64,000 nucleotides of DNA from Micractinium sp. NFX-FRZ (lineage: Eukaryota; Chlorophyta; Trebouxiophyceae; Chlorellales; Chlorellaceae): positions 62,001 to 126,000 of the forward strand of contig JAPTJF010000081.1 of NCBI GenBank assembly GCA_029339195.1, read 5' to 3'. A program made the position numbers and the translations under genes. The notes under the pieces are model-generated. The model had not been told where the DNA came from. It saw only the letters and a list, made by a program, of their open reading frames with translations, and searched no databases. Of this stretch, positions 1 through 11,312 are shown in pieces (position 1 is the stretch's first letter; each line of letters starts with the position of its first letter).

Positions 1-117
1 CCTGCCCTCCTTCCCAGCCCACTCTGAACCCCTGTTAGTAATCACCTGCCCTACCGGCCGGCCCACTCTCAAACCCGCTTACTCGGCTGCCCCCTCCTTC
101 CTCCACGCCCTCTCCAG

Positions 118-174
118 GTCGATGATGGATGCGAGCCCACGCGGGAGGAGGTGGAGGAGATGGCGCGCCAGTGA
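118..174 (+). CDS. Terminal exon of an upstream gene (5' part outside window)
   Basis: After a pyrimidine-rich stretch ending CTCTCCAG at 117, an open frame reads VDDGCEPTREEVEEMARQ and stops at TGA 172-174. The charged, codon-biased tail right after a good acceptor looks like the last exon of a + strand gene that begins left of the window. The intron before it carries two similar copies of a segment beginning CCCACTCT (around 18 and 62), like the local duplications in other introns here. I do not recognise the protein. It could also be a chance frame, since only 19 codons are visible. Confidence 0.4.
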   Translation, partial: VDDGCEPTREEVEEMARQ

Positions 175-970
175 TCGGCATGAGCTTGAGCGTGACATCA
201 ACAGCTTGTGGGGCACATGCTGGGCAGCAGCCTGGCTTGGGTGCACAGCGTGCGCAGCACATGCCCCAGCACACATCATGTACAATTGCTATGCTGCAAT
301 GCAATCGTTTTCGAAGCTGAGCAGCCAGGTTATTGTGCTGCGTGAGGTTGGGTGAGCAGCTACGGGGGAAAGGCGGCAGGGCAAGGCCTGCTTGCAAGCG
401 TTGGTTGCGGCAGGCGGCAGGCGTTGCAGGCGGCGATGTGGGTGGGTGTCCTCGAGCCTGCTGTTCGGCAGACAGCGGCAACACGTGCTCAAGCTGCGTT
501 CTGGGAGGAAAGGGACAGCTTCAGAGGTCCCCATGCAAGCTTTAGAAAGCAGAGCTCCCCTTGCTCAAAAAGGCCTCGGCCATTGCCCCCTCAACCGCCC
601 ACAGCTCCGACAGCCCAGCCTCGACTGCCCAGCAATCTACCAGCAGTCATGCCTGTCCCACTGCCGGTGAGTCGGCCGCCCCGCTCACTGCCTTGAGCGG
701 CTCCCACGCCTTGAGCTGCTGCTCACACGTGCAAGTTGCGCCTCAGAGTGTGGCGAGGACGCGAGCTGCGCGGAGCAGAGCAGCGGTGGTGGCTCTTTGA
801 ATCTGCCGCCGCCCGCCCGCTCGGCCCGCCCGCCGCGCCCGCCCGCCCGCCCCTGCGCAACTGGCACGCCTCGCCATGTGCATGCGCTCCCCCACCCTCC
901 GTCTTCCTCACCCCTTTGCTACCCTGGCCTGAACCCTCTGGCTTAAACGCCACAACATATTCATCCGCAG
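175..970. other. No confident gene; 3' UTR and upstream region
   Basis: This stretch lies between the terminal exon at 118-174 and the first secure exon of the next gene. A GTGAGT donor at 667 is preceded by open, serine/alanine- or proline-rich frames (about 552-666), so an upstream exon of the 1016-3165 gene may exist. Joined to the acceptor at 970 it would add a low-complexity N-terminus. I could not choose the frame with confidence. Confidence 0.4.
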
Positions 971-1015
971 GGTCTGGGGTCGCCTGCGCCATCCACGCTG
1001 GCGGCGGCGCCTGCC

Positions 1016-3165
1016 ATGCTGGCGCCCGAGGAGGGCCGCTGGCACGTCAGCGCCAGCGCGGAAGAGGAGGGGGAGGAGCTGGAGCCCGAAGACGACTGCT
1101 TCTTTGATACACAGGTGAGATTGGTAGCAACGCAAAAGTTTGGACGGGCCTGGTAAGGAGGGTGTGGCTGGCCAGTCACGGCAGGCCCGGGGTGGGCGGC
1201 AGACGAGGTTGGTGGGTGCTGATGGCGGCGCCGCTGCACAGGTTGCGCCGTAAGCGGGCGGGTCACATCCATGCACATGTGCAGCTGCGACAGCGGCGCA
1301 CCTGCATTGGCGGAGCACACGTGCAAGCTAGCTCAACACACAGCTCAACAAGGGTCCATTGCTGGGGTGGCGCATAGGTGCACTGGGCCCCTGGCACCAC
1401 CCCCCCGATTGCTTGATCGCCCGCTGATGAAATTGCTATTGATGCTGGCTCCATGCTGCGCAGGAGTATGTGGCCATGGAAAGCGAGTGGCGCAGGTAGG
1501 TGGCAGGGTCTTGGCTCGCCCATGTTGCAAGGGCACGCTGCTTGCCACGGCAGTCCAGCTGCCTCGGCAGTCCTGCTGCCACGGCGGCCGGCTGGCCGAG
1601 CCGGCGGCTGTCTGTTGCGCAGTGCATGCATCCTTCTGTGTTGGTGGTGGTGGACGGGGGGCGGCCACGCCCTTGGTGGGTTCGGCTCCACCATCATTGC
1701 CACGCCTACCTGTTGAGATGCGGCTGCTCATGTAACTAGCGCCATAACGCAACACTACCGCACTCTCTCTGCTTCCACTCCTCCTGACTGGCGCAGGTAC
1801 TTTGCATCAACCACTCACTGCTTTCAATCCTCCCCTGTTGCCGCAGTTACTACAGCCTCTGTGACGAGGTCGGCGGCAGCTCCATCCAGGGGGTGGTGGC
1901 ATCCCTCAGGTGGGGCCGGGGTTGCAGTGAGTGTGGGCACCGAGTGAGGTACGGTGGTGCCGCAGCGTGCGTGCAAACACTCGCTGCAGCGCACCAAAGT
2001 TGGGCGGGAGGGATTGTGGTGGGTGCAACTGCATCCACCGCCCTGCCGCTGTCGCCGACCCTGCCAGCTGGCAGCGCTTTGCGCCTGCAACCCGGCGCTG
2101 CCAGCTCAGCTCAGGGAGTGCTTGAGCCCGGCAGCCGGGCACCCACGTGGGCCATTGCCGTCTCACCCCAACGTTCCCCCGCCTGAGCACCCACACCCCA
2201 CGTCCCCCCGCCGTCCTGGCAGGGCGTTTGCCACCCGGCTGGAGACCCTGGGGCAGGCGGGGTGGGAAGTGCACCCAGATGAGACGCTGGAGGGTGAGAG
2301 CTAGGGGTGGAAGGGCATCTTGTCGTTGGGCTGCTGCGGGGTGCGCCGGCGCCGGCAGGGCGGGGTGCTGCTAGGGCGCTGCTGGCTAGCCAGCCGTGTA
2401 GCAGTGTTGGGAGAGGGGAACCCAGGGCGAGTCAACAGGGGCACTGATGTGCAGCCAAGCAGAGGGGAGACCTCAGCCATTGTCGGTTCTGGCCCCGCCT
2501 TGCCCAGCCCTGCCTGCTGCCCGCTGCCCATCCCTGCGAGTCAGTGACCTCCTGCTCACCACCCGCCCCGCTGCCCTGCCCACAGGCGGCGACGAGTTTG
2601 CGCTTGAGCACCCGGGGCTGGAGCGGGAGCAGTGGCGGCTGCGCCGCCAGCGCCGCAGGCAAGGCAGCCGGCGAGGGGCGGGGGAGGCTGGTGCTGTGCT
2701 GACAAGGTGTCGTCTCGTGGCAGGGTTGGCTGTGTCTGATGCAGCAGGCTGCGACGGCCTGCTTTCCGGCATGCCTTGGACATGCATCTAAATTTACTCT
2801 GCCTGTGCGCCCCTGCGCCCCGCCTTGGCACATCTCTGTGCAGGGCGCAGCTGGCAGACGAGCGGCGGGAGCGCGAGGCTGCGGGCGGCGGCGGCGGCAT
2901 GCCAGCTGGCGCCGGGGGCGAGCGTGCGGGCAGCAGGGACAGCATGGAGACAGATGAGGAGGAGGAGGCTGGCGCTGGTGGCGGGGCAGGGCCAGATGAG
3001 GCAGCAGGAGGCGAGCAGGCAGATTTCCAGCGGCGCTGGGGCCTGCCTGCTGCTGTCCCGGGGTCGGGCCGGGGGGGAGGCGCTGCGGTGCACGGCCTGA
3101 AGAGCCCGCAGGCCGCCCTCGGGGCACACGACCTCTGCGCCTCTGCAGCCTTTGAGTTGTTCTGA
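1016..3165 (+). CDS. Uncharacterised acidic/charged protein, six exons, 219 aa
   Basis: Exons 1016-1114, 1464-1495, 1847-1909, 2223-2293, 2586-2658 and 2844-3165 join in phase to one 660-nt frame. The protein starts MLAPEEGRWHV, has an acidic stretch followed by DDCFFDTQEYVAMESEW, then YYSLCDEVGGSSIQ, an arginine-rich helix (about residues 100-130) and a Gly/Glu-rich tail ending AAFELF. The fifth intron (2659-2843) has a GC donor (CGCAG/GCAAGG); the phase only works with it. The frame stays open upstream of the ATG to the acceptor at 970, so the N-terminus may be longer. Three TGTAA signals sit at 3210-3242, just after the stop. I recognise no domain; the FFDT...YYSL region is the most conserved-looking part. 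The function is unknown. Confidence 0.6.
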
Positions 3166-3681
3166 GGCTCTCACAGCAGGATCTTTGGCAGGGTGCTGGC
3201 CGGCGGCTGTGTAAATGTGGGAGCCTTGTGTAACACTTGTAATGGCAGGATCCCAGCTCCCGCCGGCCGCCTGCCGCCTGAGGCTGCTGCTGCCGCTGCT
3301 GGGAGGCAGCTGCTGCTGCCCACTCAAGCCAGGCCAGCGGACCGCTCGTGGAGTTTCGCTCTTGCTGTGGTGGATCAAGAACCCTGATGCTCGTCTGCAA
3401 GTGAATCGGGTTGAGCACTGTTGCCGTATCTGCGCGCGGCCGGAGGCTGTGAGTGTGTGGTCTGAAATAGTTGACGCCAAAACAAGAGGGCATCAGCTAT
3501 CCTGACCTTTTTATCACACGCACGGCGTGGGAAGGGCTCTGCACAGGCAGGCCTGGCCCTGCATGCTGTGTATGAAACGCGGCAAGTGTCACTTTTGCCG
3601 CTCAGCGGATCGCAAATCACAAGCGCCCCTCTTCTGCGTCCGCTGCCTGTTATGTTCTGACGTCCGACGCCTTCTCGCGAG
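3166..3681. promoter_or_regulatory. 3' end of unknown gene and upstream region of receiver gene
   Basis: The interval holds clustered TGTAA poly(A) signals (3210-3214, 3229-3233, 3238-3242) and then a less GC-biased stretch up to the ATG at 3682 that presumably contains the promoter of the receiver-domain gene. No coding exon was seen and no clear TATA box was identified. Confidence 0.4.
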
Positions 3682-4787
3682 ATGATGCAAGTCTTGGTGG
3701 TGAGCGGCGGGCGGGTTGCTGCTGCGGCTGACCGTGGGAGAGGTCCTTTTCCGGGCCCTCACAGGTTTCGGGGGAGGCCTATGGAGCATGTAGCGTTGTC
3801 CGGCAGCGCAGCGGATATGACGCACAGGCAGCCTGCGGCTGAGGACCCCCGGTCGCTTGTGTCGATTCGCTGTGCCCCCCCGAGCTCAAACCGGCTGCTT
3901 TCGCCCTCCGACACTCCCAACAGGTTGATGACGTCGCCCTGAACAGGGCGCTGCTGCGGCGCACTCTTGAAGTGGCGGGCGCCGCCTGCGTGGTGGACGC
4001 CCCCCACGGGCAAGCGGCGTATGAACTTTACAAGGCCGCCGGCGGCCCCGCCACCTTTGCGCTCATCCTCATGGACTGCCGCATGCCGGTGATGGACGGC
4101 TGGCAGGCCACGGAGCACATCAGGATGCTGGAGAAGGCTGCCGGCTGGGCGCCCGTGCCCATCATCGCGTGTACAACGGAGGACATCTCGCCGGGATCTC
4201 CCGCCCAGCAGCGCTGCTGGGCCTGCGGCATGAGTGCAGCCACGGTGAGCGGGCCCAGCCAAAACTGCCACCCAGCAGTGCCGCTACGGATGACGAGCGG
4301 CTTGCGCATGAAATTGGGCGTTGCCAGGCATGCACCGCGGCCTGCTGGCTGGGTGCACGGGGGCCTTTTTTCGGCTTGGGGCCCTGGTTCGTTTTGATGC
4401 CGCTGTAGCCGGGACAACCCCTGCAGAAAGGAAAGGTACCTTAGCCTGCACTATCCTAACAATCCCGTCCCCTCATGGCCCCGTTTTCTCCTGCTGCAGG
4501 GCAAGCCCCTCTCCAAAGACGCCGCCGCGCAGCTGCTGGAGCGCTGGGGCGGCGGCTGCTTCCCCGACGCCTGCCGCGCCTCGGACAGCAGCACGACCTG
4601 CATGCTGGGCGCGGGCGGGGCGCCGCGCGGCGACGGCAGCAGCTCGCAGGCAGCCCTGGACAGCTCACAAGAGGGCGCTGGCAGCCAGGATGGCAGCAGC
4701 AGCGCAGACGGGCGCAGCAGCCTGGATTCCGAGGCGGGCTGCCTGCCCTTCAGCCTGCGCAGCTTGTATGGCGCCTGCCTCTCCTGA
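3682..4787 (+). CDS. Stand-alone response-regulator receiver domain protein, 208 aa
   Basis: Three exons, 3682-3699 (18 nt, MMQVLV), 3924-4244 and 4500-4787, join in phase 0. Residues 1-125 form a CheY-like receiver: acidic pair D8/D9 in LVVDDVALN, phosphoacceptor D57 in ILMDCRMPVMDG, the Thr position at T90 in IIACTTED, and invariant K115 in GKPLS. The lysine motif is created exactly at the exon 2/3 junction, which supports the model. The 85-residue tail is Ser/Gly/Asp-rich with no output domain. Family knowledge: the domain is phosphorylated on D57 by a histidine kinase or phosphotransfer protein. No kinase or HPt gene is adjacent. It could be a single-domain regulator of a phosphorelay, or a remnant of a hybrid kinase; the start next to the first beta-strand favours the former. 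The nearest TGTAA is at 5989, implying a long 3' UTR. Confidence 0.82.
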
Positions 4788-6482
4788 CGAGCTGGGAGGC
4801 CTCAGTGCGCATTCCTCACTCATGCAGTGCACGCCCTTGGCACGCCTCCCCTCCGCCCTCTTGATTGGGCGGGTAAGAGGCAGCCCCATGGCGCCGCCTT
4901 CCCCTCCTGGGCCCTTTTTGCTAGCTTCCAGTTGTTGCCCCCATTCCCGACCTAAAATGAACAGGCCTTTTGCACACGAATCGCCCAACTTTGTTCAACC
5001 CCCACTACACCATCTGTTCCCCATCCTGCCCCCCCCCCCCATGTTTGCATCCTTCCAAACTGTGTGCCTTCCTTCCTTCCTTCCTTCCGCGGGGCTTTCT
5101 CCCACGCCCCGCTGGCACCCCGAGCGCTGCCGCCGCCTTTCCGGCGGTCCATCCGGGCAGCGTTGTCCGGGCAGCGGCGTGCAACCCTGTATGGGCGCCG
5201 CTGCCTCGCCCGCCTCTCCCTTGTGCTCCTCCCTCCTCCTCGGGGTCCCCGCCCCATTTTCCGCCCCCGCCCTTCCCTCAGCATCAACACCGGTACCTGT
5301 TGAGTACAGTCACAGTCCCCTCTCACTGAAGTCGATGTGTGTCCTGTCAGCATGTGTCCTCTTGCCCTCCCCTCTCCCTCGAGACCGCCCCAATTTCCAC
5401 ACCTCCCCCTAGGCCGGAAGCTGCCAGCAATTTTGACCCACGCTGCGTGGCTGCCGGCCCCGCCCCGTGAGCTTTCCTGCGCAGTGCGCCTCCCTCCTGG
5501 CTTGGCCCGCACGTGCACCCTGCTGCTGCTGCCGTTGTAGACCAGACCAGCATGCTATGCCTGCTACCCAATCACCGCGCAATGTTTCTTCCTCCCTCTG
5601 AGCAACTCAATGAGCACCCAACCTCATAATCCTGCACCCCTCACCCCTCTTCCCCTCCCTCACGCCTGACGGGGCGCCCCGCCCCTGACCCTCTCTCCCG
5701 CCCTCTTTGCGCCCCCGGCGATGCCCTGCCCCCCCTGCCGCCTCCCCCGCTGCCCTGCTGGCCCTCCCTGCGTCCCAACTGCAAACATGCAACACCCGTA
5801 CAGCACCGCAGCTGCTCACGCTTTTTTGTTCCACGCACCCACCGGAAGCCCTTTCATGCATATTTATCTGACATCCATTTGCACCCAAACTGCATCTTAT
5901 CAATTCTTGACTGAACCGTCAACCCCCTTCGTCACATCATGCCCTGCTTCCACGCGTGTTCGGCCCTTTTGTGCCGCGCACCCGCTGCTGTAACTGACAG
6001 CACAAAGTGTTACGCCTCATGCAGTGTTGGAGCGGGGCATGCACGGAGAGTGCAACTGCATTGCCAGGTTGCCGTGGGCTGGCAAGCACGCAGCACAGAG
6101 CGAGCAGGCATGCCCCCCGAGCGGCCACGGATGCTGCCGCCCGGCAGGCTGCGCATGGGCGAGGGTCAAAACGGCGTGGCCGCCACGCTGCCCATGGAAG
6201 CGCCCGTCCCGGCTGTCACTGCTGCCCCTGGTCTTCACCTTGTGCTAACCCAGTGTACGCACTTCCCAGGCGCCATATTACACACTGTCCCTCGCGCTTC
6301 TCACAGCGTGTGCCTGCCCTGGGAGGGGGGTTCCCACTGGATGCCCTTGCTCTACGGGTCGTACAGGGACAGGAGTAGAGTTCACTGGAAGCGCTTGCAG
6401 TACAGGCCGGACTGAAAGTAGTACTCGAGTCGAGGAGCAGAAAGGGGTGTCTCAGAAGCTGGCAAGGGATAGGAGTAGAGGT
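4788..6482. other. Long pyrimidine-rich 3' UTR/intergenic region between convergent genes
   Basis: No coding exon was recognised. The stretch is C/T-rich with simple runs (poly-C near 5031-5040, a CCTT repeat near 5070). A TGTAA at 5989-5993 fits the end of the receiver-gene transcript, and TTACA at 6278-6282 fits the poly(A) signal of the opposing RMND1-like gene. At about 6360-6420 lie decayed copies of that gene's last codons and stop. Confidence 0.55.
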
Positions 6483-6730
6483 TCACTGGAAGCCCTTGGA
6501 GTAGAGGTCGTACAGTGACAGACAGATTTCGGCCCCGATCAGGATGATGATGATCCACTCCAGTGTGTCGCTCTTGCGGTTCTGCAGGATCTCCAAAAAG
6601 TACTGCAGGCAGGACAGAGGGGAGGGCATGCAACACATTACGTCAGGTGATCGCAAATCACTCCAGCGTGTCGCTCTTCCGGTTCTGCAGGATCTCCCCA
6701 AAAGTGCTGCAGGCAGGCAGGCAGGCAGGA
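6360..6730 (-). repeat. Decayed copies of the RMND1-like last exon and its stop
   Basis: Downstream of the stop, 6367-6410 repeats the terminal codons (GLYCKRFQ-stop versus DLYSKGFQ-stop in the gene). Upstream of the exon-8 acceptor, 6659-6715 repeats the acceptor and the first about 50 nt of exon 8 with only a few mismatches and an indel. A shorter piece recurs near 6815-6850. The upstream copy keeps CTGCAG but is shifted in frame. Confidence 0.85.
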
Positions 6731-9700
6731 AGGACGGAGGGAAGGGGAGGGAACGCGTTTGTGCGGTGGGATGGGATGGGAGCCATGAGATGCGTTGGGT
6801 GAGTGCGATCCACGCCAGCATGTCGCTCCAGGGAAAGCTGCAGGCAGGGGGAAGCAGGCGGCGGTGGGGTGGGAAGACAGGAAGGGCGGGCACTCGCACT
6901 CGCATGTGGCGTAGGCCCCTGCAGACAGCCAAACGGGCAGCACGTCGGTTCCGGCACGCCCCCTGCCTTACACATTCCCAACCTTTGGACGCTCGCACCC
7001 ACCCTGAGGGCTGCCCCCGTCTCAGTCACCTTGGACACTCCGCCCTAATCTTGGACGCCTGCACCCACCTTGAGGTTGTCCTGTATGAGGTTGAGCTTCG
7101 ACTCGAGCGTCTTGAACCGCCCATCCATCTCCAGCTCGGACCGCAGGAACTCCCAGATCTTGCCTGCAAGCAGGGGGTGGGAGGAGGCAAGCCAGCTCAG
7201 AACTTCTTTTGGTTTGATGGCACATGGCATGGTGGCCCGGCAATCCAGCGGATGGCAGGGATGGGTGGGCTCACACCGTCAAGAGCTCCCAGTGTTGGCA
7301 CGCACGCGCACACGAGGGGGGTGGCAAGCTGGGGGTGGGAAACTGGCAAGGGTGAGCAGAGGGCAGGCGTGCTAAGGGGTGGAAGGGGTTCCCGTGTGCT
7401 GCCTGCGGAGGTGGGGAACACAGGGTGGGGTGGGTGATTTGGAGTGGTGGGCAATGGGCTGACGAGCCTGCACACCTGAGGGGCATGATGCAAGGGCAGG
7501 GTGGGGCGGTTGGCACAGGCATGGACAGCGCCGGCATGCGTGCAGGAGCACAGCACAGCACCAGCGCATTGAGGTGCACCGCACCTCACCCCCGCCGATT
7601 CGGCCCCCGCCCTCCCACCCTTTGCCGGCTGGCAGGCGGTGCAACCCCTACCGTGCTGCCCCGCACGGCTCCTCCCACCACGAACACATGGTGGTGTCCC
7701 ATCACGCCAGTCTGGCCAGATGCGCACCGTAGTTGACGTGCTTCCAGGCGATGTCAAAGCGCTCGTGCACCCCCAGCTTGTTGATGATGTCAGTCATCAC
7801 AATGTTGTTCTCAGCCACCAGCTGCAGCAGGACCTGCAGTCGGGGAAAGAAACACAGCGCACGCGTGGCTGGTTGTCAGCCGGCAGGTGCGGGAGCATCT
7901 GGGAGGTCAACGAACAAAGCGGTACACGGCAAGGCGCAAATGCAGCCCTCACCTGGCTGCAGGTACTGTGCAGGTTGTGCACTCCCTCTCCCTTTTCCCC
8001 CACAACAGCCACCTGCTTCCCAAGCCTTGCTCATGGTTCCACGTCATCACCAGGCCCCGCCACCGATCATCCCCCCATCGTGAGGACCCTCCTGTGAGCC
8101 CCCGCACCTGCTTGTTGATCTTGCTGATGTTCTGCGTCTCCTGCATCTCCAGGTTCATGTTGCAAAACGTCTCCAGCGTGCGCTCCACGTGGCTGCGGGG
8201 GTTGGGGAGAGGATGTGAGACATGATTAGATCCAACGCCTTCAGCGTGCGCTCCACGTGGCTGCAGGGGTTGGAGCAGCAGCCACGTGTCTAAAGAGCCT
8301 CGCAAGGGGCGCGTGTCACGTTGCATGTCCACCCCTCTTCCCCTCACCTGGCATGGATGGAGTGAATGGTCGGGGCACCGACAGCTGCTTGGATGTGCCC
8401 ACCCGCCCCACCCCACCTCCACGCAAACCAACATAGCGGCCCTTGAGCCCCAAGCCTGTGTCGCACTTGACTGTGAGAAATCAGAGTGCCACTGCCGAAA
8501 GCCAAGGCAGTTGCCTGGAGTAGAAGCCCATGGCCACACCCTTCAACAAACCAAATGGTGTTGCAATCTTCAACCAACCAACCAACCAGCCAGCAAGCTG
8601 GCAGCAGTAGGGAGGTCACCTGGAGTAGAAGTCCATGGCCACCGACTGCGCCAGCACCTGGCTGATCACCTGCATGTTCTTCAGGTCCATGCACTGCACA
8701 GCACCAGGAGGGCAGGAGGCGGCAAGCGCTGGTGGTCAAAGGGCTGCAGGCATCTGGCTGATCACCTGCATGTTCTTCAGATCCATGCACTGCAGGTGTG
8801 GGGGAGGGGGAAGGCAGGAAAGGGCAAGAGCTCGTTGCCAGAGGGCTGCAGGCACCCGGGTGACGGGCCTCGGGGCCACAAGAACTGCAGAGGGGGCGGG
8901 GGACGCAGGCAGGGGTGCGCACGTTTCCGAGCAACAGGTGGGGGCGGGAGCGCAGCACCGCGCAGCACCGCGGAGCTTGGCATGCACAGCACGCTTTGCA
9001 AGGGCCAGGTGCGCCAGCGCACGCCGCGCTGCGTTCCCCAGGCAGGCCCGCAGGTAAACGCTCACGACAGCTGAAGGCGAAGCGAAGGCAGGACCAGTTT
9101 GTAAAGGCGACTCAGCGGGCTCAGCATCCTGCATGATATGCATGATGTGGTGCCTGCCCGTCTCCCTGCCCCCACCCCCCGCCGCCCACCTGCAGCTTGA
9201 TGTTGTCCGGCGAGCAGGAGCTCCAGACGGGCAGCTGCGGCGACAGCGTGAGGCAGTACTCTGCACGGGGAGAGAGGGGGGCAGGGGGAAGGGAGGCGAG
9301 TTTGGTATGTTGGTATGGGGCAGGCTTTGGGCGGGGGCCCAGGCGAGCTTCAGGGCGCAGCAGCAGCAGCAGCAGCAGCAGCAGCACAGGCGGCGGCACC
9401 CCTCCCTCCCTCTTTGCGCACATGGAGGGGCGGCAGTGATGTCAGCCCCACAAACAACACTCCCACAGGCAGCAGCTCACTGCTGACTAGCGCTGCGTCC
9501 CCCCCACATGCACACCCTCTACAGAGAGCCGCTCGCTGCCGCCCACTCCACACCCCGCCCCTGCAGCCCACCTTCCACGCACGGCCGCTCGCTGCCGCCC
9601 GCCCCCTCCCTGCCTGCACCCACTTCCACGATCGCCGCTCGCTGTCAACTACCGCACCCCCGCCTGCACCCACCTTCCACGTATGGCCGCTCGCTGCTGA

Positions 9701-11312
9701 CCGGGTCTGTGGCCACCTCGCGTGCGATGGCCAGGTACTGCTGCCGCGTCTTGGGGCCGGCGTTGAAGAAGACGACGGAGCCGTAGTTGAAGGCCACCAT
9801 GTAGCCGGCATCCAGCGGCATGCCCTGCAGGGGGGCAGGCAGGGCGGCAAGAGCGGCAAGAGGTGAAGCAGCTGTTTACCCACAGGCTCAGAGTTTGCGT
9901 GCCAACATGAATCCGGCGTCCAGCGGCATGCCCTGAGCAAGAGGAGGGAGGGCAAGAAGATAGGGTGAGGATGCTGCGGCTTGCACCATACGACCGGGGC
10001 GTATTTGAAGGCATCCAGCGGCATGCCCTGCAGGGGAGCAAGCAGGGCGGCGAGAGCAGCCCCGGTGAGACAGAGATCTACCACAGGCTCAGGAGTTGAA
10101 GGCCGCCATGTAGCCGGCGTCCAGCGGCATGCCCTGAGCAACAAGAGGGTGGGAAGGAGGCAGAACGCGACAGTGTGAGGGTGTTGGGGCTTGCAGCGTA
10201 CCGCAGAGCCGTAGCTGGAGGCTGCCATGTGGCTGCCGGCATCCGGCGGCCTCGAGGGGAGCAGGCAGCGCAGCGGGGCAGCAAGAGGTGTTGCAAAGTG
10301 GCGAGGCAGGCCACAGAACCTGCACAGTTCAGGTGTGTGCCACGCTGAGCTGTGCCTCCATCCCCGCCCCATCTCAAACCCCAGCCCACCTGCGCCTCTC
10401 TGAGCTGTTCAAGTCCACACTGCGACGCCAGCCCCCCCACCCAAGCCCAGCACCCTGCTCACCCCTCATGCTACCCCCACCTGCCCCTCGCAGCACCTTG
10501 CAACCCATGGCCCCGCACCAACAGCAGCCCCCAGTGCCAGTACCAGTTCCGCCCCACACCACACACGGGCCCCCCACCTGCGTCTCGCAGCCGTCCGAGA
10601 TCGTGCGTGGGCTGAGCGCCAGCACCACCGCCCCCTTGTGTACCTTCTTGTACTGCCCAGAGAACTCGGGCCGCGCCTTGAGGGCGTAGATGTCTATCTT
10701 GCTGCCCACATAGTGCGCGTCGGCCTTGAACACCTGCTCTGCTGCTGACACCGCTGGCAGCGGTCGGCGCGGCTCCGCCCACTGATGCTGGTGCTGGTGC
10801 TGCGCTGCCGCCGCAGCTGCATGCTGTGCCTGCTGTGCCTGCTGAGCTGCCATCTCAGCCATGGCTGCCCGGGCCTCCTCATCTAAGCTGCCGCTCAGGC
10901 ACATGCTGCAGTCGGACGGGTCGTTCTCTTCTATCCATTCCACTCCATCTACCAGCTGGGCCGCGGCGCCGCCATGCATCGGCCCGCTGGGCGCGCCCTC
11001 TGCCGCTGCATTGCTGACGGGAGCGCTGCTCGGCTCGGCAGCAGCTGCCTGCGATGCTGCCTGCGCCGCCGCTGCTTCCCGCTGCGACTGCTGCCAGGCG
11101 GCGCTGGCGGCAAAGCCACGCCTGGGCGCCGCCGCCGGCGAGGCGCCCAGCCATTGCAGGGGCCCTGCTGCAGCTGCCGCGCTTCTGGGGGCATTCGCCT
11201 CTAGTGCGCCCGCCAGCAGCTGGGGTAGCACGGAACAGGCTCGCACAGCGGCCTGCGCGGCGCCCCCCGAGCTCGGGCCCGATAAGGCGGCCCTGGCGAG
11301 GTGTCGCAACAT
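6483..11312 (-). CDS. RMND1/RMD1-type DUF155 protein, probably mitochondrial, 478 aa
   Basis: Eight exons (11312-10578, 9824-9674, 9260-9190, 8693-8620, 8192-8108, 7833-7728, 7163-7069, 6602-6483) join in phase to 1437 nt. The N-terminus MLRHLARAALSGPSSGG is arginine-containing and acid-free, like a mitochondrial presequence, followed by Ala/Gln-rich linker. The DUF155 core runs from YALKARPEFSG to the C-terminus. It includes NYGSVVFFN, VERTLETF, NISKINKQ, the helix pattern KLGVHERFDIAWKHVNYG, and a final hydrophobic segment LEWIIIILIGAEICLSLY that matches the C-terminal membrane helix typical of the family. Known relatives (yeast Rmd1/Rmd8/Yer077-type, human RMND1) are mitochondrial inner-membrane proteins that support mitochondrial translation. 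Introns around exons 2, 4, 5, 7 and 8 contain decayed copies of those exons. The gene shares a 292-bp divergent promoter region with the Q-rich gene at 11605. Confidence 0.88.
8241..8802 (-). repeat. Copies of RMND1-like exon 4 and exon 5 edges
   Basis: 8753-8800 is a near-identical copy of the exon-4 start and acceptor (exon 8620-8693), differing by a few bases across about 40. 8516-8541 copies the exon-4 end with its donor on the other side. 8241-8275 copies the exon-5 acceptor and first codons (SHVERTL), originals at 8192-8170. Each copy retains the splice-site dinucleotide. Confidence 0.8.
9524..10262 (-). repeat. Exon-2 edge arrays flanking RMND1-like exon 2 on both sides
   Basis: The exon start (GMPLDAGYMVAFNYG plus acceptor) recurs upstream in four decayed copies. 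The shared GGCATG lies at 9817 in the exon and at about 9925, 10020 and 10126, with a weaker copy near 10241, giving a period of roughly 95-110 bp. The exon end with its donor (SERPYVEG/GTGGGTGCAGG) recurs downstream in about three copies between 9524 and 9674, period about 60 bp. Reading frames in the copies are broken. Confidence 0.85.

Noticed and set aside
352..666. Proline-rich frame ending at a GTGAGT donor as a coding first exon of the 1016 gene
   Set aside because: It joins in phase to the acceptor at 970, but a second frame with better codon bias competes and no ATG context is convincing; it is mentioned in the region entry only.
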